A stretch of DNA of 64,000 bases from Sequoia sempervirens (lineage: Eukaryota; Streptophyta; Pinopsida; Cupressales; Cupressaceae), in assembly GCA_007258455.2 (NCBI GenBank), contig VDFB02193867.1, positions 567,682,768 through 567,746,767 on the forward strand, in the 5' to 3' direction. Made by a program: the position numbers and the translations under genes. Under the pieces are notes generated by a model, which worked only from the letters and a program-made list of their open reading frames with translations, did not search any database and was not told the DNA's origin. Below, piece by piece: positions 11,040 to 22,538 of this stretch; position 1 is the stretch's first letter, and every line of letters starts with the position of its first letter.

Positions 11040-12900
11040 CAAAGAAAGAAGCTAGAATTTTCATGCCCAAAATTCAAACAAGAGCATCCTCAAGGGGCCA
11101 TTTCTAGTACTCCTAGTTACCTGCCTTGGTATCCAGGAGAAGAATACTTATAGGTTCTGTATCACCTATAAGGAGTAATAGGGCGAGAAGTCAAAGCCTA
11201 AGATCTAAAGCCTTATCTACTCCCTCAGGAGGCTGAACTTTTCAAATCAGAATAATAGTATACCCAATTCATAGAAATCTATTCTCCATGGTTCACATAG
11301 CTGCCCCTACTCCTAGAAATTTAAAAACTTGTGATACTAGTAGTCCGCTACAACCTCCTATGCTCCCAGATGTATGGCATGCTATACTCACTAATACCTT
11401 CAAGGCTATTCCAATTTTTTTTGGAGAAGACTTCAAAACCCCCTCTGAACACCTCCAAGATATAGTGGAGGTGTGCAGGGTGCATAACATAGTAGAGGAA
11501 AATATTTCTCTTAGGTTGTTGGTCACTTCATTCAAAGGAAGAGCCCAAGATTGCTATTGGTCTTTGGCTTCTAGTTCTATTTTCTCAGGGATGAGCTCAA
11601 AGAAAGGTTGTTTGAATGCTTCTTAGAAAAAAGGAGATCGCTCCTCATTGCTACATCAATTAATCATCATCAAAAGAGCCTTGCAAGAGGCCATGAGCGG
11701 CTTCAATGCTAGGTTTCACAAAACCTAGCAAAGAATCCCTATAACTACCCAACCTCCAGCTGTGATGGTGTTCATGTTTTACCTAAAGGTTCTCAATTCA
11801 GACATCGTAGTTATTATAACCTCTATGGGAGGGGATGTCTTACTTGACACATATGATTTACTTGTGCATGTAGAAAATAGCTTGATTAACATTGGGAAGC
11901 TTCCACCGTGACCACTGATGCCTGTATTCACAAAAATATCTAGTGGTCCTTAGGAAGAAGCTACTCCAAGCACTTTTTCTCAACAAGTGGCAACATTAGT
12001 TACAACGTAATCCATGTATGTGTACCTTGCTACGTAACCAAGCACTTCAAGCACCTCCTCACTAGCAGTAGACATCAATGATATGAAGAGTCTCATATGG
12101 TATTTTTCTAATGAGTTAGTCCTCATCAAATGATAGTAAGCGACACCTCCGAAACAGGCCACTTAGACCTATTAGGGGGAAGGCCATCCTATCAACAAAA
12201 TACATACCAAGGACCCTCAAAAGGAGGAGGTCAATAAATGGTGTCTACAAACCAGATGGTTTTGGTCACTATTCCACCATAAACAATCAAAGACAACCAA
12301 ATTACATAATTAATTGTAGGACAAAACAACTTGGTAGAAGATGAGAACGTATGGTGCTTCCCGTGTAGTGATAGTCACATGCCTTGAAATTGTTTGAGGC
12401 GAAATCTGTAGCAAATGATAGCGAAACAAAGAAATAAAGGTGTGCTCTAGAATATGGAAGAATATCAGTCCCTTGAGATGGAAAATGCCCCCTTTAGAGT
12501 GCAAGTGTAAGGAATGTCTTTAGAACAAGAGATGGATATTGTGCCAGACCAAGCACTATTTTCATGGATGGAGGAAAAGGATGCAATATTCATGAATGAT
12601 ACTCCAATGACCAATGCTACACAATTACCATTGGACTACAACACAAGATCCAAAAGGAGGCTCACAAGAGAATACGTACAAGTTCTACCACGTTCACAAC
12701 TACATCAACAACAACTAGAAGAAAAGTAGACTCCACAGGCCATTTTCCAACCTACTCAGTAGTCATGAACTCCGCAATTTCCAGAGAAAGAGAAGGACAA
12801 GATAGTGAGCCCATTCATGACAGATTGTTTTTCCCCCAAGACGTGAGAGATACTACCATTTAAGCCCAAGGTTCTACCAGTCAGAATGCTTAATATGGTG
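11040..12900 (+). pseudogene. gag: Ty3/gypsy gag remnant
   Basis: At 11288-11626 a frame reads FFGEDFKTPSEHLQDIVEVC and later LRLLVTSFKGRAQDCYWSL, which matches the capsid core of plant Ty3/gypsy gag. From about 11680 another frame gives SGFNARFHKT, a TAG where Trp is expected, then QRIPITT, and NSDIVVIITSMGGD...HVENSLINIGKLPP. A CCHC-type zinc knuckle, WCFPCSDSHMP(stop)NC, lies at about 12352-12390, with TGA replacing Trp. Frameshifts and stops show it cannot make a full Gag. It is continuous with the protease remnant downstream and probably one element of Athila/Tat type. Confidence 0.7.
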
Positions 12901-12906
12901 GAATAA

Positions 12907-13572
12907 TTGAAGAAGGAACCTACTAACATATCTTTTTGGGATGTCATAACCATTCCCAAACAAAAGATGTTGCTTAAGGAAGCATTAAAGAATGAAGAAA
13001 AAATACTGCAGACGGATGCAACTCTGCCATTTGATAAACTTAAAGATAAAGAGCCTGCGTTGGACCCTGAATCTTTGAAATCCACAACTAATGTGAACAA
13101 TGTGGGAAATGCAAAAGAGAAAGAGGTAAGCAAGCCAAATTCCACACCTTTCTTTTTAACACTTATTGTTGGAGATAAGCCTTTACATAATAACATGATT
13201 GATTCAAGAGCTAGTACAACGGTCATGCCAAAACAAGTGGCCAATGCCCTAAAACTTAAGTATGAGCCCCTTGAGAAGGGAATCATGCAATTGGATGGGA
13301 AGAAGGTTTCGATCATCGACCACATTAAATATTTGTCTTTAACCCTCTTCTCATGTCCAAGCCAAATAGTCACACAAGAAATAGTGGTGATAGAAATTCC
13401 CCTGGTATTCAAAACATGTCTTTCAAGAGATTTCATAGCAAATCTTGGCAGATATTTAGTTCTCAATTGGTCTCACCTAATATTAAGGACTAAACATGGG
13501 GCGAAGATGAAAATCTTGTTTGAATCTTTGCATCTAGAACATATAGTGGACAATGCAGTCCTATGCTTTTAA
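12907..13572 (+). pseudogene. Ty3/gypsy aspartic protease domain with altered active site
   Basis: This is an open frame of 221 codons. The retropepsin region reads NMIDSRASTTVMPKQVANAL. The usual catalytic triplet is DSG or DTG, and here the Gly is Arg, so the protease is very likely inactive. It ends with CLSRDFIANLGRYLVLNWSH, which resembles the conserved C-terminal part of plant Ty3/gypsy retropepsins. It follows the gag remnant on the same strand and is cut off by the gap at 13710. Reverse transcriptase would be expected next but is not in the assembled sequence. Confidence 0.75.
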
Positions 13573-13709
13573 GCAGCCCATACCTCCTTCTCACAATGGG
13601 AAAAGTACTGCGTAGAGATACTGGAAGACAAGGAAGACACGAGTGATCAGACCACAGAAGAGGAGGTCATCCTCAACCAATTTATCAACTTCAACCCATT
13701 CAAAAAATT

Positions 13710-13809
13710 NNNNNNNNNNNNNNNNNNNNNNNNNNNNNNNNNNNNNNNNNNNNNNNNNNNNNNNNNNNNNNNNNNNNNNNNNNNNNNNNNNNNNNNNNNN
13801 NNNNNNNNN
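13710..13809. other. Assembly gap (100 N)
   Basis: Exactly 100 N, the conventional symbol for a gap of unknown size. Different elements lie on the two sides (gypsy gag-protease left, copia-type LTR right). The gap therefore hides at least the rest of one element and the 5' end of the next LTR. Confidence 0.98.
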
Positions 13810-14281
13810 CCACACAAAAATCAATTTTCTTTCCTCTATCAAATTGTAAACCACTTATGTGGCTTCACCCCATGGGATGTGTGGATTCATGCTTGGTCAC
13901 ATGGAATGCATGGATAGCTTGTGTTGCAGAAAGTGTATGAGAATTTATTGTAGGTTGTGAAGAAGGATTGTTGAAGGAAAGGAAGCATATCAATCAAGGA
14001 TTGATACAATATTATTGTAATCTTGTTCTAAGGTTAAATAATACAAGTACTATTGATTCTAGTGGAGTTTTTTCCAAAAAGGGTTTCTCCACATATATGT
14101 TGTGTCACTTCTATCTCCTTGTCTCATTCTTCTACAATCTTCTATCTCTTTCTACAATTGGTAAAATTGATCTAAACAGATAATCATACACAAAGAATTG
14201 TGACAAAGAACACTTAATTAAATCTATAGTATAATAGTTTTACAAGTTTTAAGCTACAATTTCACCTTCATTTTTAACATT

Positions 14282-14293
14282 TGGTATCAAAGC
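14282..14293 (+). other. Primer binding site (tRNA-iMet type)
   Basis: TGGTATCAAAGC, two bases after the LTR end, differs by one base from the common copia PBS TGGTATCAGAGC. Confidence 0.85.
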
Positions 14294-15583
14294 TAATGGT
14301 TGGGTAGAGTTTGGGGCACCTTTCTCTTAAAAGTAAGAAGGTTTTTTGGTTGTAGTGGGATCTTTTACTATTGTGTTATTGCAGATTTGTAAAAGAAGTA
14401 TGTTACAATGTATTTGGGCTAATCATTGTAAGACTAGGTATGGCTTGCTCAATCCTAAAAGGAAAGGCCTGGTAAGAGAGGAGTTCTCCTAGGTGGTAAG
14501 GGGAGGGCAGTCGGGTTAAACTAGTTCTTGGGTTAGAGTTAGTGGATTATCATATAGTGGTCTTTAACACATGGTTTTGTGCTAGTTGAATTGGTCCGTG
14601 GTTTTAGAGCTCATGGTTTTGAGCCCATGGTTTTGCATGTATGGATGATCTTCATTTAGGAGGTGGTTATCACAATGTCATGGATAGCTTTGGTAGGATA
14701 TGGTTATCTTCATGCGATTTCAAGAGGTTTTAACATCTTGTTTCATGAAGGACCCTTAGAGTCTTTGGTAAAGGTGTTATTGTTCTTCCTTTGGAGAGGA
14801 TGTATTTCTTTTTAGTTTTGAGTATTAATCATTTTCTTGGAGCTTCACGATTATGCAAGTTGCATTTGAAGTTGGCATGGATTGATTAGTGGGTGCTCAT
14901 AGACACTGGGGATACTTGGGTTAGGCCAGATATTTCTTATGTTAAGAGATATATGTTGGAATGGTTACTTGTAAGGAATTTTTTTTCAATAGTAAAGACC
15001 AAGAAGCCTACACCTGGAAATGGATATGATTCCATCATAGACCTTGATGAGAAGGTTTTTTATTGTGTGCACAAGAAAATATTGTATCCCACTCTTGCTC
15101 TACTCGGTAGGTAAAATGATCTAAGAGGTATTTCCTGCCTGATTATTAGATGCATTATTAAGATGTATCTTGACTTCTCTTATGCATTTTTGAGAACTAG
15201 CTGCATGATTTTATGTATTTCCATTGTTCTCCTTGCAATATTGAACATGAGTTAGTTCTACGGATTTGGGTAGGAGAGGTACAGGAGATAGTTAGTGGCT
15301 TTGGGCATATTCCCTTTTTTTGTAGGAATGTTTGGCTAAGTTTGATGCACTTTCTATGAGAGTTTTACATCTAAGTTCTGACGTGCTTCACTATAAGTTG
15401 AATGGTTAGATGTTGATATCCTTTCAGTTTGGGAGTGTTGAAGAAGATCTTACTTTACACGATTTGGCACATGTTAGTGTGGTATAAGAACATGGTTTTA
15501 TTTGCAGGTTCTCTCTTTGTGGGAATAATCTTCTTCTTGAAGGTTCTTGTGTTATGAGAGATGTATTTTGCATATCATTGTAT

Positions 15584-16569
15584 GGGTGATCCCACAAAGC
15601 TAGTTTACAATTTCGAGGAGATTTTTATTTTTGCTGAAATCACATATTTTTAGAAAATATAATGATTTAAGCCTTAAAAATTTCCATTTAAAGCATTCCA
15701 ATTGAAGAGGGTTTGATCAAACTACCTTAAATCAAACCCCCTTGGATAGAACCCTGCTAGTTTTAAACCATACCTATAACAGAGTCTCCTTTACACCTAT
15801 CAAAATGCTAATAAAAAACCACTTTTGTTTTACCTTTTGGGGGATCATATGAATTCATTTAAAAAAATAAATTTTAAGTATGTAAGTCCTTATTATAAGC
15901 TTCCCAAAAAGTATAATTTTAAATAAATTTAATTTTATTATTATATTTATTTTTTATTTCTTGTGAATGCAGGATTTTCACCAAAAATCAAGCTCTTTGT
16001 TCTACACATGTGTAAAAATAGAAGATTATAAAAAAATTTGAAAAATATGAGTGCACTAGATATTGAAGTCCTTGATCCAACAAAAAAATAAAAATTTAAT
16101 TTTAATACATACAAAAAAAATTATGTGATATAGTGTACTTATGTTTGAATTGTATTTGGTTTGACTTCAAAACTTTATTAAGGAAAAAAATTTCAATAAA
16201 ACACTATGAAACCAATTGGAAGCACTAGATATCATAGTTAAAAATCTAAATTCAAAAAAAATAGAATTTTATCCTTCATGGAAGAAAAGTTATATTTATA
16301 TAGTGAGTGTCACTCCTTAAAAATGGTGTTTACTAAAAAAACTAGTTTTCGAAGGAGATAGAAAAAGAAGTGCAATCTGATTCCAAAAAAATTGAAAAAA
16401 ATATATTTAGAATCTACAGATAAAATGTCAGAAGTCACTAGTTTGCATCATCTTCAAATTCTACACGGTTTAGTCGCTATAGGTGCTCAAAAGTGAAGAT
16501 TTAGTTAGAAAAAATCAGTTTAGTGTCCAATTTGGCCAAAAATTGTAAACCAGTATTGTGAGATCACCT
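15584..16569. mobile_element. DNA element M1 with terminal inverted repeats, 4-bp TSD
   Basis: The left end GGGTGATCCCACAAAGC..TTTACAATTT is matched by the complement of the right end, AGGTGATCTCACAATAC..TTTACAATTTTT, an imperfect TIR of about 31 bp. The flanks are GTAT at 15580-15583 and GTAT at 16570-16573. The 986-bp interior has no coding potential. It sits inside the non-coding copia element, so it inserted later. Its ends resemble those of M2 and M3. Confidence 0.75.
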
Positions 16570-17154
16570 GTATAATTCTTTGACACTATGATAGAGGAGT
16601 TAGCCACATCCTCTATATGAAGTGTTATAGGACTTGTTAATATTATGATCTTGTTTTCAGATTTGGCATTACCTGCGCAGTGGGAGTTCCAGAAGGTATA
16701 CGTGTTCTATATGAGAGGGGCACCTCTCTTGGACTGGTTACACTTTACTATAGTGAGTTACTTTAGAGGTTTCGTATTGCATGTCTATGTGTGTTGTTAC
16801 CTTGGAGTCTTATTTTACAGGATGGCGGATATACCGGGACTTGTTTGTAGATTTGGGTTGCTATGTTGATAGCATGAAGTTCTACTTATGACAGTTTTGG
16901 ATGAGCTAGCAACTTGCTATGGTTGCTATTCCAATTTGGTATGAGTGTGGAAGTCACTTAAAGTCTTTTGTTATCATTTGAATTTGATGATTGTGCTCAT
17001 GAATAGATTGGTGCAAGTTTCAGTGATAGAAGAAATGGTTATAGAGACTTGGAAAAGGTATTGGTTCTTAGTGTAGGAAGGTCGTTGGCCTTGAGTCCTA
17101 TACTTGATTTATAAGAATGATTCCTTGTTTAGAATAATTGCAATGTATAATGTC

Positions 17155-17165
17155 AAGTGGGAGAA
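17155..17165 (+). other. Polypurine tract
   Basis: AAGTGGGAGAA directly precedes TGTTGGGAATAGG, the classic PPT/LTR junction of plant Ty1/copia elements. Confidence 0.85.
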
Positions 17166-18482
17166 TGTTGGGAATAGGATTCCATTTAATTACAATCCTA
17201 AGCATATTTCATGTATCTCTTAACTCCTTGGAAAGTGTTCCCCAACACTAGGATTAGAAAGAGATTAAATTTAAATGAAGTGAACATGTTAATTGAGATT
17301 CGTAATTATTCCTAAATGATAGGAACATGTGAGGGTGTCCAAGAAGAGCTCCTACAAAATAGGAGCACATGGGGCACCCACATGGAAGATGGAAACCACC
17401 TTGAGTTCAATTAACTATTTGGAGGAAAGATAACACTTTAGTAATGCATGTAAAGATCGTAGAAGTTAGGAATTGATACTTACATAAGTGGAGTTTAGTT
17501 TAGTTTAGTTTAGTTCAGTATCAGTTCTGTTCAGTTATGGTTCAGTTATCTTCAGTTACATGTAGTTAGTTTTAGTTGAATGCTAGTTGACTTCAGTTGA
17601 CTTGGAATGCATGACTAATGACTTGCATTAGATGACAAATAATAGGTGGCTACATTCAGTTAAGTGGGGATGACCAATCATGCATCATGTTTGCATGAAT
17701 TGATGGAGAGATATGTTTCAGTTAACAGAGATTGGCTTGGACCCACCTTGGGCACCCAAGTTGGCATCTTGGAGTTAACACCTTTGCATGAGAAGATATT
17801 TACAAGGCTTGGTTAAGTGGGTCCATTCATGGGTGATAGCTTTGAGGTGATCCTTGCAAGATATTTTCTTGACCAACGATTAGTTAAGTGTTCAGTTTAC
17901 GGGTAACTAAATTGAGGAGACTTTGGTTTTGACTTTGTTTTTCATAGAAAAACTCTACTTGCACAAGAATGGCGTAGATATTTGCGAGGAGCTTTATCCT
18001 CTTGTAATTTTCAACTCTTTCGAGTTTACAATGTTCACAATTGTCTATTTATTGTAGGAAGTTGAAGAGAGTTCTAAGAGAGTACTTTTGTGAAGCATGG
18101 CACAGGATGTGTGGATTCATGCTTGGACACATGCGAGTTTATTGCAGGTTGTGAAGAAGAATTTTTGAAGGAAAAAGAAGCATCTCAAGAAAGGATTGAT
18201 AAAGAATTATTGTAATCTTGTTCTAAGGTTAAATAATACAAGCACTATTGATTCTGGTGGTGGAGTTTTTTCCCAAAAGGGTTTCTCCACGGTATATGCT
18301 ATGTCACTTCTATCTTTTGGTCTTATTCTTCTACAATCTTTTGTCTACTTCTACAATTGGTAAAATGAATCTAAATAGACAATCATATACAAAGAAATTG
18401 TAACAAAGAACAGTTAATTAGATCTACAATCTCATAGTTTTACAAAGTATTATGCTACATAATTTTACCTCCATTTTCAAGA
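17166..18482 (+). repeat. 3' LTR of the copia-type element, about 1.3 kb
   Basis: It starts TGTTGGGAATAGG after the PPT. Its last about 380 bp align with 13877-14279. It contains a GTTTAGTTTAGTTTAGTT-like micro-repeat at about 17495-17520. The 3' end abuts family H LTR sequence. Confidence 0.75.
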
Positions 18483-18561
18483 CCCCCCTTTTTTAGTTGA
18501 TCTAGAATGGGTTTTTGGCCTTCTTTCAGCTCCCCGAAGCTCAGTTCGGCAAACTTAGCCA

Positions 18562-18593
18562 AGACCAATTTTCCTTTGGCGGTGAATGGGTCC
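18562..18593 (+). repeat. Hairpin H3 (decayed, 13-6-13 layout)
   Basis: AGACCAATTTTCC, TTTGGC, GGTGAATGGGTCC. Nine of 13 positions pair, plus one wobble. It has the same 32-nt layout as H1 and H4. Confidence 0.6.
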
Positions 18594-19230
18594 TCCCTTA
18601 ATGAGACCTTAATTTTTTAATTTCACTTTTGCAGGAATTTAATTATCTTTCTTTCCAGATTTGGTGTCGGCCTTAATTCTTTGAATTTCAAAGTTAATCT
18701 CCTAATTTAGTATAAATAAGGGGTTAATTAACATTGTTCATCCTAGCAAGTTTATCAAGAATTGTAATATTTTCAAGAAAGCATCCTAATACTTTACAAG
18801 AGCATTATAGAGCACTTCAAGATAATTTTCAAGGAATTTCAAGGTAGAAGTCAAGAGTTTATTGCAACACTTCAAAGATCATATCATCATGGAAAGGTTC
18901 TAATTGCATCATTTCATGTTCATGTTTCATTATCTTATATCATCATTTGGTGTAATTACCTACAAGGGATTTGATTGAGGAAAATCCCCATTCACTAAAA
19001 ATCAACAAGTTTTTTATCCTTGAGTGTGTGATTGCAAATTTATAGGTTGAAGAGCAAGATTATCAAAGCTGTCAAAATTGTCAAAGTTGCAAAGTTGTCA
19101 TTCAAGGTGTAAGAACACAAAAATAGCCCTACAGAACTGAATATTTCCTTCCAGAACTTGATAATAGGGATTTCAATAGTGTAGACATCAAAGTACAGGA
19201 TCCTAAAATTAGTTTTCCAAAACCATAACA

Positions 19231-19262
19231 GGACCCATTCGCCCCTGAAGGCGAATGAGTCC
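19231..19262 (+). repeat. Hairpin H4 (13-6-13)
   Basis: GGACCCATTCGCC, loop CCTGAA, GGCGAATGAGTCC. Twelve of 13 positions pair. Compared with H1, an A-T pair in the stem has become T-A on both arms. Confidence 0.9.
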
Positions 19263-19700
19263 TCCATAGCTCAAAACCAACTTTTTTGATAGGTACACAA
19301 CTTTTCATACTCTAAAAAAATTCCTCATAGCTACTATAATAGATAGGGTTGATTTCTAGTTGTTATTAGTATCTTCTTTTGTATAATTTGAAGTGATGTG
19401 GGCTTGGAAAATAAGTGATCCATCTCATTTTTGGGATAGATCCTATTTTCCAACATATCATTTTTTGGTGAATGTGACTTATTCAATATTGCACTTTTCT
19501 AAATTTTTGGAGTCTTTCATTGCATTTCAAGTTAAATCTTGTATTCATTGCATTTAGATTTGCATTGAATTAGGGTTTCCTCTTTTGCATTGAAATCTTA
19601 CATATCATATAGGGTTTAGACTTGCATTGTTTTGCACTTCCTAAATCTAAAAATTACAAAAAAAAAGTAGTCATTTTGCATCTCATTTAGATTTCATTCA

Positions 19701-20487
19701 AGGTATGTGCAAGATCATGATGGGCCAAAAAGTTGTGATATGATAGGTATGTGGCTGACGACATTTTTCTACCCAAAATTAATGAAACGAAAAGGGTTTT
19801 TAAAGGAAATTCTCAGCTTTCCACCAATATAAATTATGCTTTACTTTGAATTTAATAAATAATCATTATTCATTTTCTATTTGAATTACTACTAAAGTCC
19901 TGATTGATAGGTTGATTGAAAAACATCTATAGATTTCAAACGACGTCACATTTTTTTAATCTAAAGCATGCATCACATTTTATGCTTCATATACTATAGG
20001 ATTTTTATAAAAATAAAATTCATGAAGTTTTGACCAAGTTAAGGTGGTCAGACATACCATTTTTTATTTTTTAAAAAATTTGTAATAAAAAATTCATAAT
20101 TAATTATTTACTTGAAAAAAAATTACAAAAAATATGCATCACAACGGGACATGAGTCCTCTACTTATATCTAAAATATTATAAAAAAATATTATCATTTT
20201 ATTGTGGTTAGGGTGGTCAAAAAGACACCTACTTCTTAATTTTTTCCCTGAAATTTAAGTACTACTGTATTGAAATTTCAAATTTTTACCAAATAGATTT
20301 TATTTTTTTAAATAAACCTAGTAGTTTAGAAACTACATTCAATTTGCTACAGATTATATTCTTACATATTTTTGAAATAATATAGATAACTTATTCAAAT
20401 TTTTACGTCAAGTTCCCTAACTCTGATTTTTCTAAATTTTTCGCCACTTAAGGGCCTATTTTTTCCATTATGATCTTGCACATACCG
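19701..20487. mobile_element. DNA element M2 with terminal inverted repeats, 4-bp TSD
   Basis: The left end AGGTATGTGCAAGATCATGA matches the complement of the right end, CGGTATGTGCAAGATCATAA. The flanks are TTCA (19697-19700) and TTCA (20488-20491). The 787-bp interior is AT-rich and non-coding. It contains TGGCTGACGACATTTTT, echoed in M3 as TGGCTGACAACCTTTTT, which ties the two together as one family. Confidence 0.8.
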
Positions 20488-20673
20488 TTCAATTACATTT
20501 GAAAATCAAAATAAAATTACATTTAAATATAGGTAGATTGCATTTCATCTTTCTATTGCATTTTTGTATTGAATTTCTAGAAAATCTGAAGCTACATTTC
20601 ACTATCTACAACTTGGAATTGAAAGATATATCTGAAAGCTTGCAAACCATTAAAAATAGTTTTAAAAGACCTT

Positions 20674-20945
20674 ACTAGGACCCATTCATTCTTACTGGAA
20701 AATAAGTCCTTGATCATGTCTGACCTGAAGCTTCTGGCAACTAAAAAGACATCAAAATTCAATTTGAAATCCACAGAAAACTCACAAAAAACCTAACTAG
20801 GACCCATTCACCCTTACTAGTGAATAAGTCCCTGATCAAGTCTGAAATGAAGCTTCTAGCAACTAAAAAGACATTAAAATTTAGTCTAAAATCCACAAAA
20901 ACCTCCCAAAAAGACCTAACTAGGACCCATTCACCCTAGCTCCAA
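20674..20945 (+). repeat. 122-bp tandem array carrying the hairpin (2.2 units)
   Basis: ACTAGGACCCATTCA recurs at 20674, 20796 and 20919. The intervening text (AAGTCC.TGATCA.GTCTGA, GAAGCTTCT.GCAACTAAAAAGACAT) is nearly the same in each unit. Units 1 and 2 each hold a 32-nt hairpin (20678-20709 weak, 20800-20831 ten of 13 pairs). Unit 3 breaks off in the right arm. Confidence 0.85.
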
Positions 20946-20960
20946 AGGTTGATTTTGATT

Positions 20961-22534
20961 CTAATGAGAGATTTTGATGGAAAAATTAGAATGGGTCATA
21001 TTTTTGGAGAGGTTGAGATTTGAATGAAATAAAAGACCTTCCATTAGTGAAACACAATGAGCACAATAGAAATATTTATAATATAAAATACAAGTGTAAA
21101 AATATACAACGAAAGCCTTGCATATATAGGCAATGATGAGGTGGTGAGAGGGTAGGAGTGAAACTCTAAGTACCCCTCAAAATGTGAAACACTTGTATGC
21201 TAAAATGGTAAGTGTGTGAGAATGTGTAGAGTGCACATGCAATAGGTGAGTACATGTGTCTCAACCACATGAAGTGAGACAAAAAGATAAAATTTCTTAA
21301 GTGGAGATTTAACTAGTGTGAATGGGTCATCTTGAAAAGAGTGACATATTAACTAGATGTGAAATAACCATATTTACACTAACACACCCTCATGAGAAAC
21401 TTAGGGAATAATGTATGCAAAGATGGTGATGGTTCTTGACTTCTAAGCCATATTAGGTACCCTTGTAAATGCAATTTATCATAAAAAAGAGTAAAAGAGA
21501 AAACTCAAAGGGAAATAAAACTTCTCTCTAAAAGAGAAATGATATGATGAAAATGTACAAGTGAATATGTGATAGAAGAAGGAATCAACATGACCCCCCA
21601 AATACTACTTCTAACAAAATGTACAATGAATGTTCCATAGGAGAGAAAAGAGATAAGGTCTATTGCCCCCCCCCCCCAAACCCCCTCAAAAGTGAGAATG
21701 AAATAACTCCATGCAAATAAATGCTCCCTCGAAAAACTAAGACGAGAAGAGAAACCATGTGAACTCCCCTCAAAATTATTCTTGTAGTGTTGGTAGATTT
21801 TTAAAACTAGATGCTTAATATGATCCATGATCACTAAACAACATTTCTTCCCTTAGGAAGAAACAACACCAAAAATGTATGCATTGATGACTCCATTTCA
21901 TATAGGAATATGGAGGTAGTAAGATGAATGTCTTTGAAGTTTGCACATGATCTAAAGATGTGAAGTGAATTAAAAATATATAGTTATAACAATATTTTCA
22001 TTACTTCTACTAAGAAAGTAATGATTTCAAAATCAAGGCATTACGAGAAAATGAGAAACATGCTTGCATAGGTCACCAAATAAGAAATCAAATATATAAA
22101 CAAATATGTGTTGTCAATTAATGATGGAGAGCTACAAGTATAATCTAAAAGGTCACATCTTCATAAAAAATTCCTTCCTAGTTTTTTTCTAAATAAAATA
22201 ACCTAAAATGAGGCCATAATGACCTAAAAACAAAGATTTCATATAAAATAAACTCTTATTTTGTGGTTCCTCTCTCTTTAAGACTTCATTTTCAATTCCT
22301 CATTAATTTATTGATTAAGAAGGGTGCTTACATTAAAGAAAAAACATTTAGAAATAATAACATACTAACCTTGAGTTGCCTCAAATGTCTTCAAATTTTC
22401 AACAAGATATTTTATGCCCAATAGGAAAAGGGCCATACATGAAACCTAAAATTTAAGATGTCTCAATAAATAATGATAATTTTTTTCAATTTTAGTGTAC
22501 TCCATATTGTTAATCATCATATGAGACAAAATGG
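20961..22534. other. AT-rich intergenic DNA
   Basis: No gene or terminal repeats were recognised. A 12-C homopolymer lies at about 21666-21677. A 109-codon minus-strand frame (21505-21834) has no family features and is not called. Confidence 0.5.
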
Positions 22535-22538
22535 TCTA

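Larger units (their letters stand above)
13810..18482 (+). mobile_element. Non-coding Ty1/copia-type LTR element (LARD-like), 5' end in gap
   Basis: The sequence up to 14279 is the tail of an LTR that recurs at 18100-18482. The shared stretch begins GATGTGTGGATTCATGCTTGG and ends CATTTTTAACA in one copy and CCATTTTCAAGA in the other. A tRNA-iMet-type PBS follows at 14282, and a PPT precedes the 3' LTR at 17166. The interior (14294-17154, about 2.9 kb) has no reading frame resembling gag or pol. This suggests a large non-autonomous derivative mobilised by an autonomous copia element. DNA element M1 is nested inside. Confidence 0.75.
18485..19450 (+). repeat. Decayed family H LTR
   Basis: It shares the internal order of the 25751/29349 LTRs: TTTAGTATAAATAAGGGGTT, CAAGAGCATT, GATTTGATTGAGGAAAATCCCCATTCAC, then AAGTTGTCATTC, and a hairpin followed by TAGGTACACAAC. 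Two hairpins occupy the same two positions as in the other LTRs (18562-18593 and 19231-19262). The edges are uncertain. Confidence 0.6.

Noticed and set aside
12756..13466. A 236-codon minus-strand frame
   Set aside because: It is the shadow of the gag-protease region on the + strand, which has clear family motifs.
21505..21834. A 109-codon minus-strand frame
   Set aside because: Ordinary composition, no motif, overlaps a C homopolymer and AT-rich spacer.
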